NCBI GenBank assembly: GCA_029379385.1
Contig: CM055607.1
Coordinates: 31,741,235 to 31,805,234 of the forward strand
Source of the DNA: Quillaja saponaria
Lineage: Eukaryota > Streptophyta > Magnoliopsida > Fabales > Quillajaceae
Direction of reading: 5' to 3'
DNA length: 64,000 nt
Part shown: positions 1 through 11,300 of the stretch, in pieces
How the letters are laid out: each line of letters begins with the position of its first letter
How positions within the stretch are numbered: position 1 is the first letter of the stretch
The notes under the pieces: generated by a model
Database searches by the model: none
Seen by the model: the letters and a program-made list of their open reading frames with translations, nothing else
Told to the model about the DNA's origin: nothing
Position numbers and translations under genes: made by a program

Positions 1-160
1 CAATGTTACGCGTATATACAAATTTTTTAGTAAAAATATAAATACATCGTACTATGTTAAGTAATATATACTCATGTTATGTGAATAGCATCATTATGTT
101 GTGTATTTGTAATCGTCATTGATATGAATTAGAATTATGATTATGACTTTTTCTTTTCAG

Positions 161-959
161 GGAGTATGTTGGGGAATGTTCAATTCAAGTTAAACAGTTA
201 GCATCAAGAATCTTGGAGTTGATAAGTGAAGGGCTCGGAATTAGATCTGGCTATTTTGATGGCGAGCTTAGTGAATCTGTGTTGCTTTCTGTAAACCATT
301 ATCCACCTTGCCCGGCAACCAAGTTTGACATGGGGAACTTCCAAGCACTGTGATCCCGGCCTTATTACCATTTTAATTCAAGATGAGATTTATGGGCTTC
401 AAGTGTTGAAAAATGGAGAATGGATTGGTGTTAAGCCAATTGCTAATGCATTTGTTGTGAATGTGGGCTATCAATTGCAGGTAGACTAATTAATTCTCTT
501 TTATTTGTTGACATTATTCATTTGATATCAAGGGGTGGGGTTTGATGTTGAATCCTATATTGAGTAATTATTACTATTTAATCGATCTGGGTTTATATGT
601 ACTAATTTTAAAAAAATTTAATGATTTTTATAAGGTCAACGTACATTAGATTTAACTATCTTTTTTTCATTTCGAACTAATTAATAATAATTTATGATTA
701 TTTTGTAATGCAGATAATCAGTAATGGTAAGCTTAAAAGTGTTTTACATCAAGTGGTAGCAAATTCAAGCCATGCAAGGACAAGTGCTGCTTTCTTTCTA
801 CAACCTTTGGAAGATGGCATTGTAGAACCAGCAAAAGCTCTCACTAATGCATCCAATCCTCCAATTTATAAATCTTTCAAATACAATGAGTTCCTTTCAT
901 ATTACTTATATCTGAATGGAGATCCTGAAGTAGCATTGGAACCTTTTAAGGCTATGTAA
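161..959 (+). pseudogene. 2-oxoglutarate/Fe(II)-dependent dioxygenase, 3' half, frameshifted
   Basis: Two 3' exons of a plant 2OGD are seen, at 161-480 (after a ttttcag acceptor) and 714-959 (after tgcag). The rest of the gene lies left of the window. The products resemble the hyoscyamine 6-dioxygenase-like/DMR6-like clade of soluble oxidases of specialised metabolism. The sequence encodes NHYPPCP, then the iron-ligand motif KHCD (H and D), GLQVLKNGEW, the second ligand His in SVLHQVV, and ARTSAAFF with the Arg-x-Ser that binds the 2OG carboxylate. The reading frame breaks at about 316-320: the sequence GCAACC carries one base more than the frame needs, and without the shift a TGA follows at KHC. 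The last exon is fully open and ends with a normal stop. This is either a recent pseudogene or a sequencing indel. Similarity to the copy at 26905-28816 suggests local duplication. The exact substrate cannot be inferred. Confidence 0.8.
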
Positions 960-1899
960 ATATTGCTAGCTAGTTGCATTTTATTTCAGTTGAAGTTAGC
1001 TAATATAAGACACCACTTTAGTTGTTGTTTGAATAAAGGGGTTATATTGGTGAATTAGAAACATCTTCTCCCCCATTTAATTATAGAAAATATTTTTATA
1101 CACACATCATAATTTAAATCAAAAACTTTCTCTAAAAAAAAATTGAAAAATGCCTAACTTTTTTATTTTTTATTTTTAATATTAATTTTAACTTCGAGTG
1201 ATTGCCTGGTGACATGTGTGTTCTTTTTATTGATTATCTAAATTTGAATCTCCTTAGAGAAGCCGTTAGGAATAAAATTCTCTTAAATTTACTAATTATT
1301 AAAAAAAAAATTATAGCAAATAGAACAAGTGTCAATATATGTGTCTTAACCAATTAAGTTAAGATCTCATCGACATCAAATATTAATTTAGTTTGTAATT
1401 TTTGTTATGGATAAAAATAATACTTTCGTTGAACAGCATGACTAAATTCACCATATGAACTATTAAAGTTCAGAATAGAAATATACTTCAGAGTTTAGGA
1501 GGATTGGTCTCCTTAATTTTGAATGAGAGATTTCCTGGCAGTTTGTTCAAGGATAACTGAATCTGTTTGCAACTCTCATCTCCAAGTCTGTTTATGCATA
1601 CAACAAAACTAGCACATGTGCATGTTACTCAAAAAAGTGCATCCATTGAATGGGTTCTTCATCAATTAGTAATTGAATTATCTTTTCCACATGCTCACTT
1701 GTCTCTTTCTCTAGTTTATTTCTATATTATATATTTATATATATATATATATAATATAGAAATATATAAGTATGTGTACTATTTAATTTGCTTGTGGAGA
1801 CTCTTTCTATGCTAGATTTTGAGTTCTTTACTACATCCCTTAGTCAAACTTATTTATCCTTATCATCTCTGCTTCAAATATCTCATACTTTTCATTCAG
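960..1899. other. Intergenic: 2OGD 3' flank and ATL promoter/leader
   Basis: AT-rich sequence with no supported gene. A TA microsatellite lies at about 1737-1755. A short open frame at 1567-1815 has low-complexity Ile/Tyr/Leu content and is not supported as coding. Confidence 0.5.
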
Positions 1900-2907
1900 A
1901 TGGCACCGAATCTTTATTACTTCTACAACTTTGAACATGAAGCTTTCTATCAAGCACCCCAGCCTGCTTCAGACTCTGGTTTACCTATATTAGCGATTAT
2001 TATACTAAGCATCTTGGCCATAGCTTGCTTACTAGTAAGCTACCTTGTTCTTGTGAACAAATGCTGCTCCAACTGGCATCAATTTAACATGTCAAGATGG
2101 TTTTCTATGTCGCGAGCTCAGCAAAATGAAGACCCTTTCATTGCATTATCACCAACATTGTGGAATCGAGGGCTTGATGAATCAGTGATTCGAGAAATCC
2201 CAAGTGTTCAATTCATAAAAGGAGAAGGCGAGGAGAAAAGTTTAAGTGGGTGTATAGTTTGTTTGAATGAATTTCAAGAACAGGATATGCTTAAAGTTCT
2301 TCCAAATTGCAGCCATGCATTTCATTTGGATTGCATTGATATATGGCTTCAAAGCAATTCCAATTGCCCTCTTTGCAGATCAAGCATTTCAGGCAAAACA
2401 AGTTATCCACTTGATCACATTATTGCACCAAGCTCTTCACCTCAAAATTCTCAATTACTTTCTAACATGGATAGTGATGAAGATTTTGTAGTAATTGAAT
2501 TGGGGGGAGGAGATGGAATTACATTGCCACATAGGCAACATGAAAGAAGTGATTCAAGGGAAATGTTGCAGAGCAGAAGTCACTCACCAAGGAAGATGGA
2601 AAAGAAGCTAATTAGAGACTTGAAAAGAAGAAATCAACACCATGTTTCAATTATGGGAGATGAGTGCATTAATGTAAGAACCAAAGATGATCAGTTCTCG
2701 TTCCAACCTATCCGGAGATCTTTCTCAATGGATTCTGCAGCTGATAGACAAGTTTACTTAACTGTTCAAGCTATTATTCAACAAAATAGGCATCATCACA
2801 TTGAGGTTAGTGCAAGTGAAGAATGTGATAGCAGGGTTGGAAAATCATTCTTCCCATTTCGTCATTGGCCGTGGATCCAAAAATGCAGTTCTTCCATTGG
2901 AGAGTGA
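1900..2907 (+). CDS. RING-H2 finger protein, ATL family (ATL16/ATL1-like E3 ubiquitin ligase)
   Basis: Intronless 335-residue ORF, as is usual for ATL genes. ATL proteins are membrane-anchored RING-H2 E3 ligases that recruit E2 enzymes to ubiquitinate targets, often in defence or nutrient signalling. One hydrophobic segment spans about residues 28-52. The GLD signature is present as [14 protein letters not shown]2 domain occupies residues 118-159 with spacing C-x2-C-x15-C-x-H-x2-H-x2-C-x10-C-x2-C; it includes CIVC, CSHAFH, the conserved Trp in IDIWLQ, and CPLC. The Lys/Arg/Ser-rich tail lacks known domains. The frame stays open upstream to 1819, but I chose the ATG at 1900 because MAPNLYY lies just before the membrane segment as in ATL16-type proteins; the upstream residues look like leader sequence. 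The order membrane helix, NKCC, W, GLD, RING is the ATL1/ATL16/ATL51 arrangement. The target proteins are unknown. Confidence 0.93.
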   Translation: MAPNLYYFYNFEHEAFYQAPQPASDSGLPILAIIILSILAIACLLVSYLVLVNKCCSNWHQFNMSRWFSMSRAQQNEDPFIALSPTLWNRGLDESVIREIPSVQFIKGEGEEKSLSGCIVCLNEFQEQDMLKVLPNCSHAFHLDCIDIWLQSNSNCPLCRSSISGKTSYPLDHIIAPSSSPQNSQLLSNMDSDEDFVVIELGGGDGITLPHRQHERSDSREMLQSRSHSPRKMEKKLIRDLKRRNQHHVSIMGDECINVRTKDDQFSFQPIRRSFSMDSAADRQVYLTVQAIIQQNRHHHIEVSASEECDSRVGKSFFPFRHWPWIQKCSSSIGE

Positions 2908-4194
2908 GATTTGATTGTGTAAAATATGACATTTTCATGTTTACTTTCTTTTATTTATTTTCTTGTTATCAAGGTGGAGATCAATGCTAGAATTTTCAAC
3001 AGCTTAGTGAGGAGTGACATATACAGAATACAAAATAGGTGAGTGTAGAGTGATTCTGCAATGATAATTTACGCACTAAAAGAGTTTGACTAAAAGAGAC
3101 TATTGCTGAAAGTAGGCATGGGATTAGCAATCTCTGCTTAAACCATAAGGGTTTGATAACGCTTCATCTTTACTCCTCCGAGCTTTTTTCTCTGAATGAA
3201 TGAGAATGATTGCTTTGATTTTCTTTTCCTTTTCTGAGTCTACTCTGGAAGCCAGCCTAGAGGGACCCAAACAATGAGTAACCATGAGTAGGCAATAGCA
3301 GCATGAGCAAGGTCTTTTTGGAAATGGCATCTAGTTTCCTTTTTGTCCCCGAGCAATCATATATAGGAATGTTGGTAATGGCCAAAAAAGAAGAAATATG
3401 ATGTCGATGAAGTGCAGTAACAGCAACAAGTGTGATGTTGATGAAAATGACGAGCTTTGTTCGATATTGATCATCATCATCATCCATATTTTTCTTTTTT
3501 GCTCAATATTAGCTGACAAGAAGTGAAGCAGCAAGTTGGGTGGAAAAAAGATAGGAAAAAAAGAATATTCATGAGTAACCAACATAATGAGTAGAAAGAA
3601 GAACCTGTTAATGTGAGCATTAATATTCTTAGAAAAACTTGATGTACAGCATAAGTGGAGGTTTGTGATACAGGAAACCATGTTAATGTTGATTATTATT
3701 ACAGATACAGAAGGGTAGGCCTAATGCAGGTATACTCCCATCCTATCTTTTCTTCTTACTTCTCTCTTGCAGCAATAGAAATTTGAATATATCAAGACAA
3801 AAATTTCCTTGTTTCCTGTTAGCTTCTCCTTCATGGTATTTCTTCCACCCAAAAGAGAAAAGGCAACAAAAGAAAATTGTTGACCAAGTAACCAGGTTAC
3901 ACAATAGTTATTTGGAAAACAACATCTCAGGGTTAGGGCCCATAAAAAAACCTCATCTTTCCAATGACTAAGAATCACTATTAAGTATTCATTTCACTCG
4001 TTTTGCTTTCTGTTTGGAATAGAAAGCATCAAATGAATTTTATATGGAAAACAAATACTTTATCTCTTCGTTTTATAAATTTCTCATTGCATATTTTAAT
4101 AATCATTTGGCACCAGTAAGTTTGGAAAACAGTAGAGACGCTAATAAACTCTCGGGAAACCATTTCAAACAAAACTATCGTGATCCCAAAAAAG
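2908..4194. other. Convergent intergenic region between ATL and TPR genes
   Basis: About 1.3 kb between two genes whose 3' ends face each other. It should hold both 3' UTRs. Several short open frames on the minus strand (3124-3978) are rich in Leu/Phe/Ile and resemble no family; I treat them as chance. Confidence 0.5.
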
Positions 4195-7100
4195 CTAAGT
4201 AGACATTACTTGACTAAGACCCATGGTTTGGCAACAAGTTGACAGAGGCACGTCCACTAAACCGTGCCTGAACTGCTTTCCAGAAATATTAGGTTGTGAG
4301 CTCCTGGTATCTACATTTGTATGGGGCAATGGCAAGGCCTTTGTGGCTAGCTCACTTGCAGAAGCACCACGGGCCTTTTGCTTTAATTGTTCAAGAAGTC
4401 GGTGGGCTTCTCTCAGTTCATTTGCTGCAGCTGATCCATGACTTTCCCAAGCATCAACTACTCGCTGCTGGAATTCTATTGCAAGGGTATAACTGCAAAA
4501 CCCAAGAGAGAATTTTCAATACTACATGAATTTAACCCTTACAACCAAACTTTATTCACTGCTATGATGAATACAATTACAGAATAACTTATCTATGCAA
4601 AAAAACTTTTTCACTCATGGGCACAAGAGATATCAATATAAATTGCAATCACACTCCTCTGATGGGAGAAATTATGGGAGCGAACTGCGAAGACACTACG
4701 TATTTAATTTCTCAAAACGAAAATATCTCGTGATTCTCCAGCATAAGTTAATGAGGAGCAGGTAATTATAAGACAGAACAAGAAACAAGAAAATTGAAGC
4801 ATCATTCAAACCAAAATGCACCATATGTTGCATAATCAATTGTAATGATTCATGCAATTAACCACAACATGGTCTGGATGGTCAACCATAAATTTTCCAA
4901 AAGTATGATGTATTTCATCAATTAAGATATTGTTGTCTTATCCTATCCCTCCCTATTGTATATTCTAATATTGTCAGGCCACAATATAAGGGAGGGTCAA
5001 TCGTATAAGTCTATATTATCATTTTGTTGTCAAGTACTGTATAAGAACTAACTGAATAGTCTTATATTATCTTGGCATTCTTATACAGAAAAAACGAGCC
5101 TTATATATACTGACAATATTTTTTCGTCCTTTATGGTTGCTAAACAAAGGCAAAACATAAGAGCCTTTGTTCAGTGAAGAGCTCCCACTACATTCATCAT
5201 TATTCCTTGGATTAACAGTAAAAATCATCATCAGCAAATTCATAAGGACAAATACAATGTAAATCCGATTAATCATTTCATAACAATTTTTGTTTATTTA
5301 TAAGAAAATGTATTACAATTACAAACAAGAAAAAGTGAACAAAAGTATATTAGAACTCAGTAACTATAGTTTATTTCATGTTTTGATTGTAAACTATCTG
5401 AGAAATACTAAAGAGCCTTCTAAGTAATTAAATTATCAGGGGAAGATTTGTTGTAAAGAGATGAATCTAAAGGATTTATTTGTTCTAAAACCTACTACTA
5501 CAAGGAAAACATATGGTCATATGGGAGAAGCAACAATAGACTTGGGAATACGACAAAACAATGAAATATGACTTTCAGTGCCTCCAACACACATAAATCA
5601 ACCTTAACAAAGGTCAAGCATCAAATGATAGTATGTGAGTTGTAAGAATTCAGAACTAACAAATTACCAGAATCAACATATTGAATGAAACCAGATACCA
5701 AGAAAACTAATCATACCTTCCCATTGCACCATATGCTTTTGAGAGGTTCTGACATGCCTCAATTGAATCTGCATGATGAGGACCAAGTGAAACATCCATG
5801 ATGTCCTTTGCGACTGCAAACATCTGTGCTGCAGACTGGGGTCTGTCCAGCTCTAAATATGCTGCTCCTAAATTGTTGTAAATATACCCTACTCCAAAAT
5901 GCTTGGGACCAAAGCTATCTTTCAACATTTCAGCTGCCCTTTCCAAATAAGGAATTGCCTGCGTAACCTTCCCTGTCAGCAAAAGCAACCACCCTATTCT
6001 AGCAGAGACACTTCCTTCAGAGTGCTGTTCTTGTGGCAGCTTCTCAAGCAAAGCCAGTGTTCTCTTTAGCAATGAAATTGCAGTTTCAAAGTCATTCATA
6101 GTTTCATACTGCATTGATATCTCTGAGTATGCTTCAGCAACTTCCACAGGGGAGATAGTCTCTTTCTTGTCAAGAATTCCACAAGCAATCTCTAAGCATC
6201 TTTTTGTGTCTGCAAACTTTTCCTGATGGCATAATGCTTTTGACATTGAGATGAACACCAGTGCCCGAGTGTCACTGTCCTTATCTGTCTGCTGTACAAC
6301 ACCCTTCAAACTATCAATAGCCTCATCATACTTCCCTAGAGCAATCTGCATATTAGCAGCATCTATCTCTGCACGAAGCAAATCAGAATTAAGACCCCAA
6401 GTCTTCAAAACCTTCTGTGACAATATATTCTGCTCTAGTGCCTTCTCATGCTTCTCCAACCCACTATATATAACTCCTAGGAGCCTCCTATCATGAGCAA
6501 CCTCGACAGAATTTTGCCCCAGTTGCTTCTTATGTATCTCCAATGCCTTCATACAGTATGGCAGTGCCTCCTTAAAGTTCAATAGTGCAACATAAGCTTC
6601 TGCCATATCACGGTTAGCTTTACCTAATTCTCTGCTATCTTCCTCCAAAGTCATTTCCTTAATCTCCAGACACTTCCTGAGATTCCCAAGAGCCTCCTCT
6701 CTCCTCCCCATAGCCGTCTTAACATTTGCCAACTCAAGTTGCACAGCGTGAAGCACCGGCCTAATATCATCAGCACTAAGTCCCTCTCCCTCTAACCTAC
6801 CCAGTATCCTATTAGACCTATTAAGGTACCCTAAACTATCACTGAACCTTTTTAAGTTATAATTAGCAGAACCCATTAACTGCAAAGTCATGGCAACTAG
6901 AATAGAAGGTTTATCATCTTTATCCAAAGCTTTCAAGGCTCTATCTGCAAAAGACAGAGCCTTCTCAGGATCCTCACCTTCTTGATCAAGTTTGAGGCCA
7001 ACTTTCAGGGAAGCCAACCCGAGATCTCTCTCATCAAACGCTGACTCCATATCCTTGAATGCTTTGAGCATCTCTTCAGTGGTTGTTGCAGATTCAAAAG

Positions 7101-7380
7101 CCTCTTCAAGCTCGGATTTTTCCTTCAGTTTCCGCTGCCTTGAAGACATTTGAAGGGGTTCCTCAACAAGGGTATCCATGTTTCGAGATGGGGTTGTTTG
7201 AAATTTGTTGCTTCTTATAAGTAATCCATGGGTTTTTCCGCAACGCTTGAGATGGGCAGGTGAGACAAGCAGAGGAGAAGGGGATGGCTCAGAACTATAA
7301 CATCTAGAAACAATAGGAACACATGAATTGGACCTACAGCGAGAGAGGTGTGAGAATAATGTAATCGAAGCTTTCCTCAT
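4195..7380 (-). CDS. Organelle-targeted TPR protein, kinesin light chain-like repeats
   Basis: Two exons on the minus strand, 7380-5717 and 4492-4195, are joined through GGGAAG|GTATGA and TTTTGCAG. Together they give 1962 nt, 653 residues. The N-terminus is basic, Ser/Arg-rich and nearly acid-free, with SRCYSS near residue 28, a mitochondrial-type presequence with an R-x-Y/S cleavage-like site. A Glu/Lys-rich helix follows, then a run of about ten TPR units of the kinesin-light-chain/nephrocystin type, for example ANRDMAEAYVALLNFKEAL and YNNLGAAYLELDRPQSA. The second exon supplies a charged C-terminal helix (AWESHGSAANELREAHRLL). TPR arrays are protein-protein scaffolds. Arabidopsis has both microtubule-bound KLCR proteins and organellar KLC-like proteins; the presequence and the lack of the KLCR C-terminus favour the organellar type. 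Partners are unknown. The start is the first ATG, and the presequence would be lost with a later one. Confidence 0.88.
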
Positions 7381-8327
7381 GGTGGAATTCCGGGGTTGCT
7401 TAGATATGATGGCCTTAGTTTTCGTTAAACCTTGGCAAAACCCTCTTCGCTTTCAGGGGAGGAAGAAGCAATTGAAGAGCAGGGACAATGACTTACACGC
7501 TGTCGTTTAAATATCATAGGCACAATTTAATTTAATTTATTGCTAAGAATATCATAGCCACTTGAATTGATAAAGAAAGTTGAATTGCAGTTTAGGTCAT
7601 ATAATTTGCATAAAGTAACAATTTAGTCCTTCTGGTTTTTTGACTAATTCAATTCAACCAAGTATCATTTGCTTGAACTCAAATTATGAAAATTATTTAT
7701 AATGATGATTGCAATTATAACTTACTCTAAGAAAACTGGTCAGGGGTAACTCATGAATGTTTAAATATTTTACAGAGAGATTGAAAATGGGCATTATTGA
7801 TTTATGCTATTTGAGTAATACAATCCTAATACTACCTAACATTTACGGGTTAGAGTTGTGTTCTGTCTTACAAAAGTTGCAAAAGAAACAATTTTTACTT
7901 TCACAATGACATAAGATTTCTCCCTTCAAAATCCCAGAATACCTTGTTAAACAATGTTTCCAAACCCACAGTTAAAAACCATATCCGATCATGTAGAGTT
8001 CTCCACAAGCCTATCTTAAATCCAAACTCAAATCCAGGAAATCCAAAATAGCACGTGTAGTGAATTAAATTGGGTATGGGAAATGATTAATGAATTTTTG
8101 TTTTCACACTCGGAAGACACCAGTGGAACCTTTGAGCCCAGATCACATTCCAAATGGAGCATGTTAACAGTGTCAACTTCCTGACAAGGAATTTATGTAC
8201 AACAAAGAATGCTGAGTTTCCATATAGATAAAACAGAGATACCAATCAAGAATAGGAACCCATTTGCAACCCAGATATTACACAGGCAAGAATCTCCCAG
8301 ATAAAATTATAGGGAAGAAATGCATCA
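7381..8327. other. Intergenic: TPR gene promoter and ATG9 3' flank
   Basis: The TPR gene and ATG9 are both on the minus strand, so this stretch should contain the TPR promoter (next to 7381) and the ATG9 3' UTR (next to 8327). A plus-strand open frame at 7328-7510 is antisense to the TPR start and looks fortuitous. I see no other structure. Confidence 0.5.
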
Positions 8328-11300
8328 CTAGTTGCCTACAGTAGCTGGAGTAATTGTGTGTGTTTCTGGAGGTCTACTATAAATATCATCAAAATGAAGA
8401 TTTGGTTCTCCTGTCTCTAAGTCATCTGTGTAGGTAGTTCTTGATAACCTCTGATAATTTCTCCAATCTAAGTGTTGTTCTTGATCCTCTAAGCCTTTAT
8501 CATAATAATTATTGGACATCTGGTGATTGAAATCTGGAGGCTCAAGAAAACTTGTCTGGACCTGTGCACCATGTGGACCACTTATGTGTTGTTCTTGATC
8601 CTCTAAGCCTTTATCATAATAATTGTTGGACATCTGGTGATTGAAATCTGGAGGCTCTAGAAAACTTGTCTGGACCTGTGCACCACGTGGACCACTTCTG
8701 GCCCACCAATGACTCCTGGTAGGGTGTGGTGAATTACTAGAATTGTGATGCTGATAAAGACTTTCTCTGAAGAGGGGAGCTGATGTGGAAGCGCCGAGAT
8801 GAGATTCGGCTCGATCCTCAGAATATTCACCCAAGTATTCCTCATACCTAGGTTCATTTTGTGTCAACTTGGCAGGCATCCAATAATCTTCAGAATGTTG
8901 TTGAAACACTTCAAATGGTTCAGTAGGAGCGTCTCTTGAATAACCAGTCATATCATGAGAGCGACAGGTATAATACCAATCAAGAAGATATGGATGATTC
9001 TTTTGGTCAGCCTCTATTAACCATAGTGAACCTAGATGATTGCCAGTTCCAGAAGCATTATACGGCAGTTCCCCGGATAAATAACTGTTTCTGTCTCCAG
9101 GGCCCCTGAGATTGGGACTACCCCGCCACATCGTAGGAGGGGAATATGCATGTCTCGTTCCATGTCTCTGCAAATTATGATCCCTGAAAGTTCTGAGATT
9201 TAGCAGTAAATGCTTTCCCAGAGCATTAGGTTCCCATGAAGAGTAACTAGTCTGAAAGCTGCAAAACAGAAGGAGCAATATATTGAGAGACAGAAAGAGT
9301 ATGTTAACAACTAAGAGCTGATGAGTTGACACACATTATCTGTAATCAATTAAATGCACTTCTGCCTTCCCCACACACATTTCCAGTAGTGGTAATGAAC
9401 ATGAAGTCTAATAATATTGAACAACTCATTCATTATACTTAAATGTAATTAACTTTCTTACAATTTCTGGAAATAACTACCAAGTTCTGCCTTTACAATT
9501 ATTCTTTATCTTTTTATGCCCATGCACTACTGCAAAAGCTCCACAGCTAGTCTATCAACTTAATGCAGCATTTACAGGACTAGTCCGAAGAAAGCATCAG
9601 GAAGCTCTCGAGACAACTTGATTAAGTAAAAAATATAAGAGAATCAAATGTCGATAAGATCAACCCCATGTGTCACTCTGCCATGTACATACCTCAAGAA
9701 CGATTTCTCCATTTTCCCCTGAGAACTCCTCTGGGAGCGGTGTGCAGTAGATGTAGAAGCATATTTTCTGTTTCCATGTCCTTGAAAATCAAAGGTGCTA
9801 AAACTGTGAAAAATATCAGGTACAGAACATGAGATAATGCATGCTGTCTATGACAAAAATCAAAAGAGAATGTGGTCAATGATAATTATAATAAATGTCC
9901 ATCAACTTAAAATAGGTCCCAAAACATTTATAGAAAGGAAAGCAGAAACAAGATAAAAATATGATGCACACTAACCTGCAAACATGACCCACACCTTCAA
10001 CATCCATCGTGAAATCCGCAATGAACTGCAAAATATCATCCACCCGCTGCAAAATTGAAAATAGAACACATCAGTTTGAGAAAGAGAATAGAAATGCAAA
10101 GAAAATAAGACTTGTTATATGTATTGTAATAACCTGGGGGACAACAAACAGAAGCAAGTATGGAGTGAGGAAAATTGATGCCATCTCCTCAAGTAACATC
10201 ATTCCTGTATACTGAGTTGCAGAAAGATAGTAGCATGAGCTCCAAGATCTTCTATCATCTATGGAATAAAGAACTTGTGAAGCCAGGTCTAAGATTAATG
10301 AAACACAGCATGATTACCTGAAATAAGGTTTCAAACTCTATTCGGACCATCTCAGTACTTTCTTTGCTACGCCATCTCTTTGGCATATAATGTGTATGTT
10401 GAACTACCCTAGACATTGCCCCCTCAGCATCAAGGACTAGAAGATCATCAGTAACTGCAGCCCGGCTGATAGCAGTTATAGTGCCAAAAACAGCAGCATA
10501 CCAGAACAAGTTGCGGCCAAATATCTGCATCATTTAAAAAACTATTATCCATGAGACTCATCAATATGCATGTGGTGTAATAAGTAATCTAGACGATACT
10601 TTGAAAATCCATTACATCGCCCTCTAGCAGAGATTCCTCGAGGAAGGCAATGATGATCAGAATTGCAGCAAAGCCACCAGACACAAAAGATATGAACTTT
10701 GCAATAATAGATATAATAGGAGAAGGGAACTGCTTTAGATAACCGGTCGCATGTACAACACTGCTATTGATCCGGTGCTTGAAAAGATGGTCCACCTATA
10801 ACAGAGATTATAGATATTGTCAAGCTAAACCGTAACTGAAAAAGAAATACTGACATCATAACTTAACAATGATGGCTAGTAAAATCAATTGATTATCCCC
10901 AGGAGCTGGAAGGTGATATGCTACAGATTATCACAATGCAAAATTTATCAGAGATAATTCATTAAGTTATTCAAAACTTGGTTAACCATTAATTTGATGC
11001 TTTATTCTGAAATTTAAACTGACCAAGCGTTTGTGAGAAAATAAACTTTCATTTGATTCATTAACATTTAAAGAAACAAAACACCGATAAAAATACACTG
11101 AACTCTGGAATACATGGAAGCCGAGAGGACATCAATGGCAGTCAATGGCATAACCTTTTCCAAATATAGCTATAGTTTTATGTTTGTCATAAAGTTGGGT
11201 TATCAATAAGTCAAATAAATAATTATAAATTCAAATCGTTATTGAAAAAGTGAAGAAACAAGCTTGTAGGGAGCAGACAGTTATTTTTTTTAACATACCA

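Noticed and set aside
3124..3978. Several overlapping minus-strand open frames after the ATL gene
   Set aside because: Low-complexity Leu/Phe/Ile content, no conserved motif and no splice-linked continuation.
7328..7510. Plus-strand 60-codon frame over the TPR gene start
   Set aside because: Antisense to the presequence coding region, with no independent evidence.
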